From Patiria miniata (taxonomy: Eukaryota > Echinodermata > Asteroidea > Valvatida > Asterinidae), in NCBI RefSeq assembly GCF_015706575.1, contig NW_024037058.1, positions 1,481,754 to 1,545,753 on the forward strand: 64,000 bases of DNA. The letters are read 5' to 3'. Below, piece by piece: positions 1-12,141 of the stretch (within the stretch, counting starts at the first letter, position 1; every line of letters begins with the position of its first letter). Below the pieces are notes generated by a model. That model had not been told where the DNA came from. It worked only from the letters and a program-made list of their open reading frames with translations, and did no database searches. The translations under genes were made by a program, and so were the position numbers.

Positions 1-2159
1 ATCTAAAGATTGAATGCTGCGGTCAAACTATTAGCACAAACACAAGTTGTGCCCTATTGCACATTCTATCATCTAATGTACATTAAATCATGGAAGAAAG
101 GGTCCATTACACAGTGTTGAGTGGAAACACATGTATTGACATTGCCGTGTTGTTGTTTGTTACTATAGTGATACAAAGGTCAATTCATTTAACAATCGTA
201 TTCCCTTCATTGTATAAAAAGACTGCATGCCAAAGTTTCTTTTCAATTCATTGGCATGATTGATAACTGAAATGTATGGCCTTCTATTAAAGGATGATTC
301 AAGTTTCTGAAGAGCCATAGCGACAAGATAATGGACATGAAAGTAGAATCTACCAGAAGTAAAAGGCAAGTATGAAAGCAACAACAAATCTAACTATTTA
401 ATTGAATGATCATGCTTAGGATTCCCTCCTTAGTTTTTTCTCCCCTGTTTTTTTTTTAATTTGGAAGTTGGACTTGTTGGGTGTTGGGGTGTTTGTTTGT
501 TTGTGTTTGTTTAAAACTTCTCCCAGAAAAAAAGCAACAAAGGTTTTTTGAAATTTGGAACTTACCTTTAAACTCATAACAATTTAAGTAAGATTTGAGG
601 CTTTGCATGGTGGAGATGAATGAAAGGTTTGTGGAAACACCATGCAGGAATAAATTTCTCAAACTAAAGAGAATGGTTCTAAAAAGAACCAGAGGTATTT
701 AAGCTTGACGTCCGGTCAGTATGCTCTGACCGCCTTCATAACAATTGGATTGACAAAACCCTTCCCTCACCCTGCTTTCATAGGAAAATGTAGTGAACTT
801 AAAGTAAAGGCCACAAACCATTTTTTTTATTAAAAATGGGGATTCTAAACATTTTCATTGATTTATTTGATAATGGTATGTATATATGTGAAAGTCCATC
901 ACACATATTTTGTGATTAATTGAATGAGAGAATAAATGTGTGCTTAGCCAGTTTTAAATATATCTTTTGGTAAAAAGTCCAAAAAACAAAATTATAAATT
1001 TCCAATGATTCTCTCTATACAAAATGTAGATTTAGATTGATGTAAATTTTCCTTAAAAGTTGCAAAGCCTGATTTCATCATATCATGTTCTCCAGCTTGC
1101 ATGAAGGACCATCAATCAAACTTTCTTTCTATAAGTTTCACAAAGATCAGTGCCGTCGTTTTGAAATGAGAAGCATTGTTTTGAAATACATATGCCCAGG
1201 GACAACTGTATTCATAACTTTTGGTATTTTTCATGATATCCACACCGTCTCGACTGTATCAATCAAGCAATGCATGCACGTTTAAAGTGTCTTTAATTTA
1301 AAGTGGTTCCTATCCATTACGCTGTGCAGTAAACAATTGCATAAAAGCCTCCTTCACGAGTTGTTAATTAACAAATATAATCCTTTTTGCCGGCTCCCAT
1401 TGGTCGATATCAAGACCCACGCCATGTCATGCTGAGTGACGCTAATGAGTATGCTAATGTGCCCGTCATCATTGTGTGCCGGGCTGAAATCAGTCAGCCG
1501 TAGGCGCTTTGCTAACCAATGCACATGGTTGGGTCGGCAAACAATTGTTTTGATCGTCTTCAAAATTTTCCTTATAGATGGTTCAAAGTGATCACTAGCG
1601 TCCGCAACAACAGATTAAGCTGAAATTCGGAATATACTTATATGATATAAGTGTTCAACTACTCCTGAAATATCAACTTCGGTAAATCCCTAGAAATTGG
1701 GATAAATTCATACATTTGGGGAAGTTTTCGAACGATTTCTTCCAGACTTAAAGGTCAGCTTTGACAGTAACCAGTATTGATGTTTCGGCATCGATGACGG
1801 CTTTTTTTTTTCACTGACATGAAGTTTAGAATTTCTTCTTCAGTAATGTAGTAACATTTCAATCATACCGAGCATATTTTCTGAGAAACACAACTTTCAA
1901 AAGGCCATTTCTTGGGGGTTCACGAATTTCGATGCTCTGTTACAGCGTCTTAGTACGTAATCAGATTAGTTTTCCCTTGACAACGACCGCCGCCTTGCCA
2001 TAGCAACCATATGGCTGTATAATCGAAACAAGAACTTACCCTGGACTGCCACCCTCCCCCCTCCATCCATGAAAAAACTCTGGCATATTCACGCATGTAC
2101 CCGGTATATCACAATGATTATTGTTTGCCGGTTGTTGTCTTGTTCCTTTCTGTGTATTT
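1..2159. other. No gene recognised, 5' flank or intron of FAM216
   Basis: I see no conserved protein, RNA gene or clear transposon here. Short open frames lack any recognisable motif. Since the first exon of FAM216 is not identified, this stretch could hold it, its promoter, or an intron. Confidence 0.4.
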
Positions 2160-2354
2160 ATCAGGAATTTCATTTCTACACAGGTGGAAAGTGCTATAGA
2201 AGAACTTCATCCCTACTAAGTGATAATCTAAATTCTAATCTTGGAGACAATTAACCTTCTGATAACCATTACATGTAGACCTGTCTCATTGGCATGATTG
2301 GGGATGAAATTCTTCTACAGCACTTACCACCTGTGTAAAAATGAAATTCCTGAT
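2160..2354. repeat. Inverted repeat, two 54 bp arms
   Basis: Positions 2160-2213 and 2301-2354 are reverse complements of each other with about four mismatches in 54 bases, around an 87 bp loop. The shape is that of a miniature inverted-repeat element. The right arm ends only 31 bases before the splice acceptor proposed for the first FAM216 exon seen here. Confidence 0.75.
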
Positions 2355-2385
2355 ATATTTCAGTGTTTGCTTTCATTGTGTTTAG

Positions 2386-2508
2386 GAGAGGAAGCAGTTT
2401 GCAAAACAGTCCCTGTGATATTGACCAAGCAACAGACTCATCAGATGTATCCCAATCTGGTTCAGGCCTTCTGTCTAGAAGACCCAAACAATCCAGGCAT
2501 ATGGTACG
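2386..2508 (+). CDS. FAM216-family gene, upstream coding exon (tentative)
   Basis: This proposed exon follows an AG at 2384-2385 and ends before GTATGA at 2509. Read in the frame that joins the next exon, it is open and encodes a low-complexity serine- and arginine-rich stretch (RGSSLQNS ... SRHMVR). Phase supports the link: it ends two bases into a codon and the next exon supplies the third. No conserved domain lies here and vertebrate FAM216 N-termini are poorly conserved, so the call rests on splice signals, phase and position. A different acceptor near 2362 is possible. The start codon has not been found and may lie upstream or outside the window. Confidence 0.4.
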
Positions 2509-3122
2509 GTATGATAGGACTCTGCCAATCACTCCCTCCATTCATAAATACAGCAAGTCAAGAAAAAGGAGCCTCATGGCTTTGTCACAGTACCAATTTA
2601 TCATGCACAGCTTGAAAAAAATACAAAATGAGGACAAGTATTAAATATTTGACATGTTTAGTCCAAACCAGATGCTTCTGGGCTAGAGCTTGAAATGGAG
2701 AAACAACCAAAAAAGCATGTGGAGTGCTTTTCAGATTTTGTTTGGAAATTGACAAACTCAACATTTAAAAAAAAAGTAATTTTGCCCCAAAGGGGATTGT
2801 TTGATTGATTTGAAGATGTGCATCAGCAAGAAATATATTTCTCTCACCTAATTCAACTACAGAGTTGCTGCAATTACTGAGTTTCAGTTAGCAGAATGTT
2901 GGCAAGCGAAAGTTATTTTCAAACATTAATCTGTCATTGTAAAGGGACAGATCTGTGTTTTCATATTTGAAATACACTGACTGTATATTGTACAAGTTGC
3001 CAAAAGGTGTTTTGACAGAACACAAATGTTCCATAGACTACATGCCTTGAAATATTGTTGACAAAAGTGTTGCATTGATGACATGTACATGTATTTAGTG
3101 TTAACCTTTTTTACTATTTCAG

Positions 3123-3283
3123 GCATCATCACCAGGCAGAGCCCATCATCAGAGCCCATCATCAGAGAGCCCATACAGCACCACAGCATCAAGAGGGTAG
3201 ACTCAGCTCCAGCAGTTCAAGTTCATCACTTACAATTGACAGTGGAGAGGAAAGTAACCAATCTTCTGGCTCATCTTATCAAG
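3123..3283 (+). CDS. FAM216-family gene, low-complexity exon
   Basis: The exon is flanked by a pyrimidine tract with TTTCAG before it and AG|GTCAGA after it. The frame compatible with the downstream FAM216 exon encodes a histidine-rich segment followed by a serine run and an acidic stretch (LTIDSGEESNQSSGSSYQ). It ends one base into a glycine codon, and the exon at 8479 supplies the remaining two. The segment looks disordered. The intron that follows is about 5.2 kb and is filled with repeats. The exon is inferred from splice signals and phase; no conserved motif confirms it. Confidence 0.55.
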
Positions 3284-3326
3284 GTCAGAAAACACAACAC
3301 ATTATATAAGTAGGGCTCATGCACAA

Positions 3327-3615
3327 CAGGGGCGGCGGAACCGGGGGGGGGGGGGGGGGGGGGGGGGGGATTTACCAAATTGCCCCTCTGGGGAAGTTAA
3401 AGTGCCCTCTCAAGATGAAAACAAAACTGGCCCTATAACTTTAGATAATTGCATTCAGTAACCATTTCCCAAAATGGTATAGAGAGTTTTGATTTGAACG
3501 AGGAATATGAAAACCAAGCCCCCAAACCCTAACATAATGAATGCGTAGTTTGCATATTGGCCGGTGTGAAGAACACCCCCTATTTTGGAAGATGGTACCA
3601 GCCCCCCCCCCCCCA
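3327..3615 (+). mobile_element. Partial miniature element with poly-G tract
   Basis: It begins CAGGGGCGGCGGAACC, a hAT-like left terminus, followed at once by a run of about 29 G. The matching right terminus is not found; the segment fades after a C run near 3601-3614. This is a truncated or internally rearranged copy in the FAM216 intron. Confidence 0.45.
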
Positions 3616-4600
3616 TTTTTTTATAGCATTCCTCGTAATTTGGAAATATAGTTCAATCATGTAACAAACTTATTTCCCATTTTGATTGTGATTGACGTTT
3701 GAAACTTCTTATTTTAACTCCGAGTACAAAAAACTTTGCGCGCACAACAGCGTTACATGTATGTTTATAGGCCATGCAAGTCGGTACAGACCGGTCCATG
3801 CACTCAAGTATCACGGCAACAATCTTCTGCCCTGTGGACTGTATTTAACTCTGTCTCGACGGTAGTATCGCATTGCAGATTTCAAGAAACCATACATGAG
3901 TTGGAAACTTATAAAAAAGTGCATTCAACCATCCTAGTTCCATGATTATCGGTCAATGCATTGCGAAGTTGCAATTCTTTTCATATTTCCAATATTTTTT
4001 TTCTTTACGAAATAAATTGATATCATTTCAACACCATTCTACACAAGAAACAATCAAATCATCCTGATTTTGGTATTTGTGCATGTAGCAGCAACCGGGT
4101 ATGACGACCCATTGTTTGATCTATCTTGTCTGTGTATGTATTTTCCGTGTTCAAGAGTTCATTTTGAGATCGCACTACTCGTATTTGGAGTGATACATGC
4201 AGCGTGTTTCCTGAAATTTTCGACCGTAAAACGAGGTCTGTTGGCCGCGCACCACACATGCACAGTGCATCACACACTTCGGTGTTTTGGCCAGCTTCCC
4301 GTCTTGACTACTAGCGTTGTGCATACCGGTATGATGCGAGCGGCCTGAATTTTCCATTATTTTTTAAGAATTATCAACGTAAATATGTTGACAATAATTA
4401 AGGTAGATTTTATTCACTTTTTGTGGCCATTTTGTGTATAGCTTTCGTAGTGCAATGGAAATAGTTCGGCTAAAACTTCACATATAATTGAATACCTCAT
4501 TCAATCTGCATAACAAAATTGGCCAAGATTTTTTTTTTTTCGACCGACCGACCTATTTTTGAAAGGCATGTAATCGGAAGCAGAATATTTTCTTTTTTTT
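3616..4600. other. FAM216 intron, nothing recognised
   Basis: AT-rich intronic sequence with no recognisable gene or element. Confidence 0.35.
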
Positions 4601-4944
4601 CCGGCCTTAGGCATAAGAGCCTTTCATTAGGCATATTTTGAGAATTAACCTAGAGACAACACTCGTCTTTGCAGTTGTTATGGATATTTCTGAATATTTG
4701 TACCACATTTGATATTATATTTAATCTCATTGCTGTGATAATACCAGGTACTCCAGTGTTTTAATTACGATCGTTCAATAATTTGGACCTTAAAGACTTG
4801 ATATTAAGCAATCTTTACAGAACTATCCTTCAGGCGTAAGAGCCTTTAGCCATTCAATATACATAATTAAATAACCGCGAGATAACACTCGTCTAATACA
4901 TCTGTTATAGCTGTTTCTGAATTTGTACCACATTTGATATTACT
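4601..4944 (+). repeat. Pair of ~118 bp direct repeats
   Basis: About 118 bases at 4601-4718 recur in diverged form at 4826-4944. Shared landmarks are GGC(A/G)TAAGAGCCTTT, ACAACACTCGTCT / ATAACACTCGTCT and TTGTACCACATTTGATATTA. The copies are in the same orientation about 225 bases apart, inside the FAM216 intron. No coding capacity is seen. Confidence 0.65.
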
Positions 4945-5364
4945 GTGTTGACTGCCAGATACGAAAAACCACAAAAAACATATTTAGCAAAAGTGGAAAC
5001 GTACACCTGTGCTGTGCAAGACAACTCCTTCAGGCAAGGGGAGCAATGTTTGTTTCTTATAATTACTGTTTGAGACGTAGAACAACTCGTAGCAGAGCTG
5101 ACATACTGACGAATAAGCGAAAACCCTGTTTCGAGTAATGCGCATTTGAAGTTGGACATTTTTTGGGGCGTCGTATTTCACCCTTAATGTTTTGATAATA
5201 ACCCTTTTGGTGTATAATCGAAATAAAATAGGAACGTAGTATCCATCAGGTTACTTATTTAATCAGAGAAGATGTGCAATATGTTTTTATTTGAAGGTAA
5301 ACATATTCGTCAGTTTGTCAAATTACAAAATCTCTAATAGCCGGTTGCTCTTCACACTGTTTGT

Positions 5365-5440
5365 ATGCTATTCGTCAGTTTGTCAGATCGCGCGTGCACT
5401 GTATACAGCACACACGATCCAACAAACTGACGAATAGCAT
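5365..5440. repeat. Short perfect-stem hairpin
   Basis: ATGCTATTCGTCAGTTTGT at 5365 is answered by its exact reverse complement ending at 5440. Related half-sites (ATTCGTCAGTTTGTCA near 5304, ACTGACGAATAAG near 5104) lie just upstream, which suggests nested copies of one small palindromic element. Confidence 0.7.
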
Positions 5441-5719
5441 TTGTTGGTACTGTTGCGTTCCCTAATAGCAGTTCATGAAACATTTATTAGAGTCAACAAT
5501 AATTCAATAAGTTGGAGGGAAACAGAGCTTTGGGGTGACAGTCACACATGTCAATACACTGATTTATTCATCTCTTCACTTTACATAACTTTGTTAGATT
5601 TCATCAACCTATAGGTTTCTCTTTTTGTAGTCTTTGGTAGCGTTATAGAGATAACAGGTTGGCGTCTACAAAGTCTATACATGTACTATGTACTATGGCA
5701 AAACCATGTCAACCAATAT

Positions 5720-6990
5720 GAACTGAGTGGGCACCGGCACGGTACGGGTTATCGACGGTCAGACCGAAGCGGGAGCGGTCCGCTACGGTGACCGGGGAGG
5801 CAACGGCAACTGGACGGGGCCAGCAAGTGTACCAGGCCACACTACAGTTCGAACCAAAGTGTGCATGTGGCGTATTGGGTATCCAAGGTCAATCGAGGCA
5901 CTATGCGCCAAGGATAGTGTTTATGACAAGACCGGGCTAGCATAGCTGAACTACGGGGGAATGGCTACGGGGAGCCGGCTGGCCACAGCGGGAGCGGTCC
6001 GCTGTGGTGACGGGGATGAACTAGCTCTGGCTGGGCTAGAACACCAGACAACCGCACAACATGTTCAAGCTAAGACTAGCAGTCCAATGGCCATTCGAAA
6101 CCGCACAGCACCATTGGGACTAGTGTATTACTATTTCACCAGCTTCTACACACTCCGCGAGGGATCTAGGAGAAGGATGCTTCATAATAACACTAGTACT
6201 AGTGATTGCACTATTACTTCACCGCGCCTCAACCACCAAGGGAGGCCGATGCTTCGTAGTGACAAGAGTCGCACAACAATCGGTCTGTCAGAGTCGAGTT
6301 CGTTGCACATCATACTAGTTACCGCACAACATATAAGTTTGCCGCACAACGTTGGGTTTAGGTTCGTTCGCTCTACATTGGTTTCGTGGTTCGCCGCACT
6401 GCCGAAAGTGAGGAAAACCTCCGGTATTTATAGGCAGTAGAAGTCTCGGGATTAAATAATGCATGAGCACTGATTTAGGAATTAACCAATAGTAATCTTC
6501 CATGTCTAAGGGTCACATGACTAGTCACATGATTTACTAAGAGTGCCTAGTGCAAGAGACTAGAAACGTGTGCATTTACATAAGGGTAAACATGGAGAGA
6601 GAAGTGTGCAAATACAGAGAGAGATGTGTGCAAATAGTTAGACCAGAGTGCAAAAGTGTTAACACAACATCTTGAGCAACCTTGATGGAGTGAGTGACAA
6701 GCTAAAAGGTTACTGTGTCACAGGTTATTGACACCGCAGGATGTCTTACCACGCCCAGCTACGCGACCACGCAAGGGTAACATTCCATTCCCTCGAGCTA
6801 AGTACGGGACTGGAAAACTGGACCGAGAACTCCAGTTAGTGTTCATGGGTAACACACGGGGAGAGAAACGCTCCGTGCCGCTGAGCAGTCTCTCGGAGAA
6901 CGCCAAAGCACGCATGCAATGGGGAAAGGAACTTAGCTCGCTGGGGCGAAGGGAGGTGTGGTCAGTCGCGCACATGTACATCGCTACATG
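5720..6990. other. GC-rich island of unknown origin in FAM216 intron
   Basis: This block is clearly richer in G and C than its surroundings. GCGGGAGCGGTCCGCT occurs twice (near 5769 and 5989), each followed by a similar GGTGAC segment. An open frame at 6728-6991 (87 codons, +) has balanced composition but matches no family I know. It could be a relic of a mobile element. I assign no function. Confidence 0.3.
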
Positions 6991-7599
6991 AATAATGCAT
7001 ACAGTAGCGCGCGTGGTATTGCATCATGCGCTGTGCTTGGTAAGAGACCCTGGGAATAAAAGTGCAAGTTGGCAATTTACGATAATTAGGTAAAATAAGG
7101 GAACAACAAAAGACAACAATAAGATTGTGTACTTCATGGACAGAGTGATCCAGAGGGCGCTAGATTTCCATAATCAAGCATTCTGGGTTCGTAACAGTAC
7201 TTTGAATGCACACCTTACATTAGCTGGTTACCAGCGAAATTCCGTATTCGTCACTATGTCAAATTACGGATTTGTTATTATGATTGATTCGCTACAGGCG
7301 GGGCTCCGAATCTCAAAATCCAGGCAAGAATTAAGAATTTTGGCATACATGTAAATACTTGAGAGAGCAACCTTTAAAAACCACAAAAATAACAAAATCT
7401 CAAAAGTGCCAAAATGGTCGATTCGCTGGTATGTCAGCTCTGCGACGAACTTTGACTATACAACAAAACTTGACAATTGCCGGTGTTAAAAATTCTGTGT
7501 TGTCGTTGCTGCTCGTAAGCGTTAACTGATCTAGCTTCAATCCAAGCGTGTACACGTGCATGTGCCAAAGGATCTGGATCTTTTTTCATTGTACACTGA

Positions 7600-8175
7600 A
7601 ATTATGCGCCATATCAGGTAGTGAAGTTTCTGTACCTGGGCAGCCTGGTAACATGGAATGGATTGGGATAGCAAAGATAGCCTACAGGAGAATGGAAAAT
7701 GCTCTGGCATGACGGAATGTTATGATGACAACACAACTGCGGCTGCTTAAATGCTACATAGGGTCAGTGCTGCTCTATGGATACAAAGCGTTGACTGTCA
7801 GTAGAGTGATGCAAGCATGACTGGAGATTGCTGAAATGTGGTTTTTGAGAAAAACGCTGCAAATTTTGTTGGTGGAGAAAGTCTGAAATGAGACAATTTG
7901 GAACGTGCCGAGACAACCCGGAAGCTTATGGAGACACAGCAAGTGTGCTTTTTGGGTTATGTGCAAAGAAAATGTCAAGTGGAACACCTGGCCTTGATGG
8001 GAAAAATCGCAGGAAAGTGAGCATGGGGACGACAGCGTTGCACACTTCCGACCTGGATGACATGAGCTACCGGTGTTAATATGCTAGATGTCATTAAGAG
8101 ATGTGTGAACTGAGAAAAGGGTCTGGTCGTCCCCAACACTAGAATCTGACATGGCATTCAGATGGATTGATTGAT
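7600..8175 (+). mobile_element. Degenerate RTE-like LINE fragment (C-terminal region)
   Basis: Translated on the plus strand across several frames, this stretch shows the C-terminal landmarks of RTE-type endonuclease-reverse transcriptases. VKFLYLGSLVTW corresponds to the post-RT FKYLGSL motif, followed by a segment like LLYGCETWT and by EMWFLR-like and LGHVMRK-like remnants (FGLCAKK). It is riddled with stops and frameshifts, so it is an old 5'-truncated copy. A short GATT repeat at about 8165-8180 may be its tail. It lies in the FAM216 intron, same strand as the host gene. Confidence 0.65.
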
Positions 8176-8478
8176 TGATATCCACTTCAACAAAAGTCGA
8201 TTATAAACTCGGGGCTTTCACTTTCCAATAAGGAGGTGTATCAGTCACAATGAAGACAAACTTTGCAGTGGACGGTAAAACATCTTGCCTGTTCATCGAT
8301 CTTCAGATATAGATTGTCAGTAAATTTCAAAAACTATTTTTAGTAAAAAAGGAAGTAAAAAAAGATTCCATTGCGTGCTGCTTCTCTGTTGCTGCTCATC
8401 AGTTATTAGACAAGTGTATTTTCTTTACTATGATTTTTTTGCTTGCTAATTGAATATTACTCTTTTTTCCCCATCCAG

Positions 8479-8769
8479 GGAAACGCCCCAGCACTGGAAC
8501 CTATTCCTGTCATATTTCTTGCCGAGTATCTCCAGACAAGCCAGGCCATTTTGAGTATCTCCGACCCTACTCTGTCTTCCGTTCCCCACTGAAGCGATCT
8601 AGGAGTGTTCCTATAAGTTTCAGTGAAAGTTACCGTTTGCAGCACCCCGACTTGAGTAAAGGCCAGAAGACCTATTTGTGGCACACTGCAGCAGTATACA
8701 GTATGACCAACATGAAGGCATTACAGGAGAGGCGCTATAAGCAGTTATTACAACACCAAGTAGATATTG
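8479..8769 (+). CDS. FAM216: FAM216-family gene, conserved core exon
   Basis: This exon carries the diagnostic core of the FAM216 family. The segment HPDLSKGQKTYLWHTAAVYS corresponds to human FAM216A HPDLTTGQKRYLCSIAKIYN, as I recall that sequence, and is followed by a KALQERRYKQLLQHQ helix that aligns with KMLMKRQYMHVLQHS. The acceptor is CATCCAG|GG and the donor TTG|GTAAGA. Both junctions split a glycine codon, matching the neighbouring exons. The protein function is unknown; the family is named only by similarity. Upstream of the core the exon adds a basic and serine-rich stretch. Assignment is from motif recognition and from the VPS29-RAD9 neighbourhood that FAM216A also has in human. Confidence 0.85.
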
Positions 8770-9104
8770 GTAAGAAAGTTAAACAGTGATTAGGATGTAA
8801 CTAATGTCAGGATGGATTATTGTTCCTCATAAATGTAAGGAGCCAAAAGATCTTCTTGGCCAATACTCCATCACATCATAGAAGTACAAGTACACATGGC
8901 AAGCTACACAGTATCCAAATTGAAATTCCCAAAGTGTTAACCTCAGGTCAACCAGGCATTCAAAAGTTTTATAGCGCACAGACATTTCCAGAACGGCAGA
9001 AAGCCAGAAATGTTTCTAGATTTGTTTTTCTTTTTTTCCCACCGCGGATGTGAAACACGCTGCGGGCTTTAGCTGCTAATGTTGGTTGGTGGGTGGGTTG
9101 GTTG

Positions 9105-9327
9105 CAGGGGCGTAAATCCCAGGGGGGGGGGGGTATATATCCCCCACTTTTTGACCGGGGGATGGGATATTAAATCACCCCCCCCCCCCACTTGTTTGTG
9201 ATGAGAAAAATAAATGCGTATTTTGAGGTATTTTCTGAACGTCCTAACAACTGAAAGGTATTCAATCGGACGAAAAAGTTGAGAAACATCCCCCCCCCCC
9301 ACTTGCAGGCACAGATTTACGCCACTG
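9105..9327. mobile_element. hAT-type MITE with 8 bp target duplication
   Basis: The termini are CAGGGGCGTAAATC and the reverse complement of CAGTGGCGTAAATC. Flanks 9097-9104 and 9328-9335 are both GTTGGTTG, an exact 8 bp target-site duplication. The interior has C and G runs and no coding sequence. A CAG terminus and 8 bp duplication are hAT hallmarks. The flank is itself a GTTG repeat, which slightly weakens the duplication evidence. Confidence 0.8.
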
Positions 9328-10004
9328 GTTGGTTGGTTGGTGAACACTTTACTCGGCCATATATTGTATTCATGCAGCTCGAGTGTTACAGCTTTGCATT
9401 CGAAGACCGGTTTTGCAAACACTGATGCACATGCGCCTAATTTGAATATTTTTGCATATTAGATCATTTGTTTTCTGTACTCTCACGGTATTGGTACGGG
9501 TGCATGCACGGATGGTGCCGTAAGCCGTCTTCACACATTACCTGGCCGCCGTGGATTGTACCACTTGATACTTGTTTGTTTTTTGTTTTGGAAGGGGGCT
9601 ATTTACATTTTTAAGAGGTTACAAAATAAAGGCAACATGGTATATTTTGGCCCTTACATGTTAACTACATTTTGTAATATTGACTTTCTATCTGATATTG
9701 ACTGCATTATCTTTCAATTAGCCAATCATTTATCCAGAATGCTTCATATATAATTGCATTCTTCTTGTAGAGGTTAATTAAATACCAATTTTTTTCATTC
9801 CTGTTGTCAACATCGAATAGTTTATGCATCAGTTGCAAACCACAGACAATACATCCTGCAGTTTGTCCTTGAGGGGAGTGGCTTGTGCCTTGTGCCAACA
9901 GAAATTATTTATCGTACCACATTACCAATATACATGTGATCAGTCAAAGCTTTACATGTATTTAATTTGTATGGTTACATCTCATCCTTTCAATTACTTT
10001 GCAG

Positions 10005-10627
10005 GTTTTCATACTCAAGAAGAATGTGATCGATACCTTAATTACCTGCTTGGCTCACGTAAACACCAGTACATGGCTGACCCAAGGGTATGGAGGGAAC
10101 CACCCAAAATACCTGTACGGCCCAAATATTTTCATCATCCCCCACCGTCCAAGAGCCAGTCACCTCGAGACTACCGCTTCTTCCCTAGAGGATATGAAGG
10201 GTCTACAAAAGATGTAAGTGATGATGACAAAGACAAGACAGAAGACACTGAGAAGTATGAATATCAAGCCAAGGACAAAGGTCAAGCTGACAATTTGAAT
10301 CAGGGCAAGGACAGACCAACTGATGAGGAAAGAAGCCATACAGATGAGGCAGGTCAACTTGATGGTACAGAGAAAGCCGTTGATGAGAACAAGAAAGATG
10401 ACATGCACCGTGAAGGTCAAGATTCACATTCAGTTTCAGATGATGAGCAAAGTCTGTCTGAATCCATGCAAGGGGTGTCTCTGTTCTATGATCCGAAACG
10501 GAAGACCACAGTTACACGGGGACAGAAAGCGAATCAGGAGGAGTCAGGAAAAGAGAATGCTAACTTGGAGGGCAGTCAGAAATCCCTAAAGATAAGTCAT
10601 CAAAATTGTTTCTGGGGATCTCTCTGA
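10005..10627 (+). CDS. FAM216: FAM216-family gene, terminal coding exon
   Basis: The acceptor TTTGCAG|GT completes the glycine codon begun at 8769, and the frame runs open to TGA at 10625-10627. The start reads GFHTQEECDRYLNYLLGS, then a proline- and basic-rich segment (WREPPKIPVRPKYFHHPPP). A long charged, probably disordered tail rich in D, E and K follows. Near the end SVSDDEQSLSESMQGVSLF resembles the acidic C-terminus of vertebrate FAM216A, where SDDSESHMSEE precedes a QSMSIEE motif. The tail is longer than in vertebrates. I infer a soluble protein of unknown function; no signal peptide or membrane segment is seen in this exon. Confidence 0.85.
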
Positions 10628-11836
10628 TGTCACCTGTGGCATATTGACATTTCAGGTGCAAGTGACACTCTTGAGGCATGTGCATAAGTGTATTAAAATA
10701 GGAGGATTCAGGAGATTTAGGCTCCATAACATTACAGTTGCATACTCTGGATTTCTTCTGCCATGTGTGTGGTTACTAAAAGTAAAAAAAAAAAAAGTTT
10801 GTCATCCATACCCATGCAATGCAAATGTCCAAGATGTTTACTCACCTAACTTTGACCTGGTAACCCCAGAAGTAAAGGTCATGGTACTTCTTTTACCCAA
10901 CAAGGAATGGTATATCAGATTACAGAGTGTAAACAGAACACAGCGTGAACTTTTTTTCACAGGTTTTAATTGAAAGATGATCTTGAATGAACTAAAATCA
11001 TATGTAACTTGATACCCGATGTTGTCATCTTGATGTCACAGTAATAACTAATATGAACACCTCACGATCAAAGGTTGAAGAAAATTATTGTATGGAGGGG
11101 AAACAAGAGTGAAAAAAAAGAAAAAATTGTACAGAAACAAAGGGTGATCGGAGATCCGCTTGATCAGCCAGGAGTGGCCCTTTATTTTGTATACCTTCTT
11201 GGCAAAACAGCTGCCAGTCATTAATATATAAAATGACTACTAATGCTGTACCGTTTTAACTGTTTGATAAGTATAAACAGTTTTTAAACTGAAACTTGAA
11301 CTTGCCTCATATATACTATTAAGTGAGCCTCGTCTGTTTCACCATGGGATTGATCACCTAGAGTTTAAATGTCTTGCACTGATAAGGAGGAGGATAGATG
11401 ACGCTAATTACCCATCCACTCATTAATGAATTGGATACTTCAGCCAGTGTCTCTGGTAGGCCCATTGCGTAAGCATCATCAAACCATTTGGTTAAGAGCT
11501 GACTGACACTGATTAGCTAATAAGGGCTGACTGTGCAAAGGAATGCAAACAGAGTTTATTACAAAATGTATTACCTTATAATAGAGCCAGATCCAGTACA
11601 GGCATTCTCAGCAGCCACAATGCAGACTTTTGTCCCAAGCTAACTTCTAAACACAGCTAGACTAGGTCAGAGTGTTGGCCCAGTCATATCAACACGAAGC
11701 ATTCTTTCATACTGTTCACTGCTCACAGAGTAGAACATCGTTTACAAGAAATTCTTTGAAATAGGCAGCCGTTTTCCAAGCAGCCCGGCATCTCCAAGAA
11801 CGGTTCATGCAGCTATACATTCTTTTGCACTGACAT
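10628..11836. other. FAM216 downstream region
   Basis: AT-rich sequence after the FAM216 stop codon, presumably 3' UTR and flank. No further gene or element is recognised. Confidence 0.4.
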
Positions 11837-12124
11837 GCATGGGCGTCGCCAGGATTTTTTCTAGAGGGGGGCAAATTTTTTTTTTTGCCAAAAAATGCTT
11901 GTATTTCTCAACACATTCTCGATTTATCAGTTTTAGAGGGGGCAGGGACATTTTGCCCCTCCCCCCAACTCATTAAATTTACACCACTTTGTCTTCGCGC
12001 CTCTTTTTCTTTTCTTTTTTTTCTTTTTTTTTTCTTCCTTTTTGTTTGTTTGTTTTTTTTTGCTTTTCCAGGGGGGGGGGGGGGCAAGTGCCCCCCCTTG
12101 CCCCCCCCCTCGCGACGCCCATGC
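11837..12124. mobile_element. MITE with 13 bp perfect TIR (GCATGGGCGTCGC)
   Basis: GCATGGGCGTCGC at 11837 and its exact reverse complement ending at 12124 bound a 288 bp segment full of G, C and T runs. TGACAT flanks it on both sides (11831-11836, 12125-12130). If the terminus is trimmed by two bases, an 8 bp reading of the duplication is possible on one side. No coding sequence. Confidence 0.8.
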
Positions 12125-12141
12125 TGACATGCATTTCTACA

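Noticed and set aside
2298-2615. Plus-strand open frame of 105 codons
   Set aside because: A different frame of the same stretch continues in phase into the FAM216 exons; this one overlaps the inverted repeat and joins nothing.
6728-6991. Possible real small gene of 87 codons
   Set aside because: Open on both strands with no recognised motif, start context or splice support; kept only as part of a GC-rich island.
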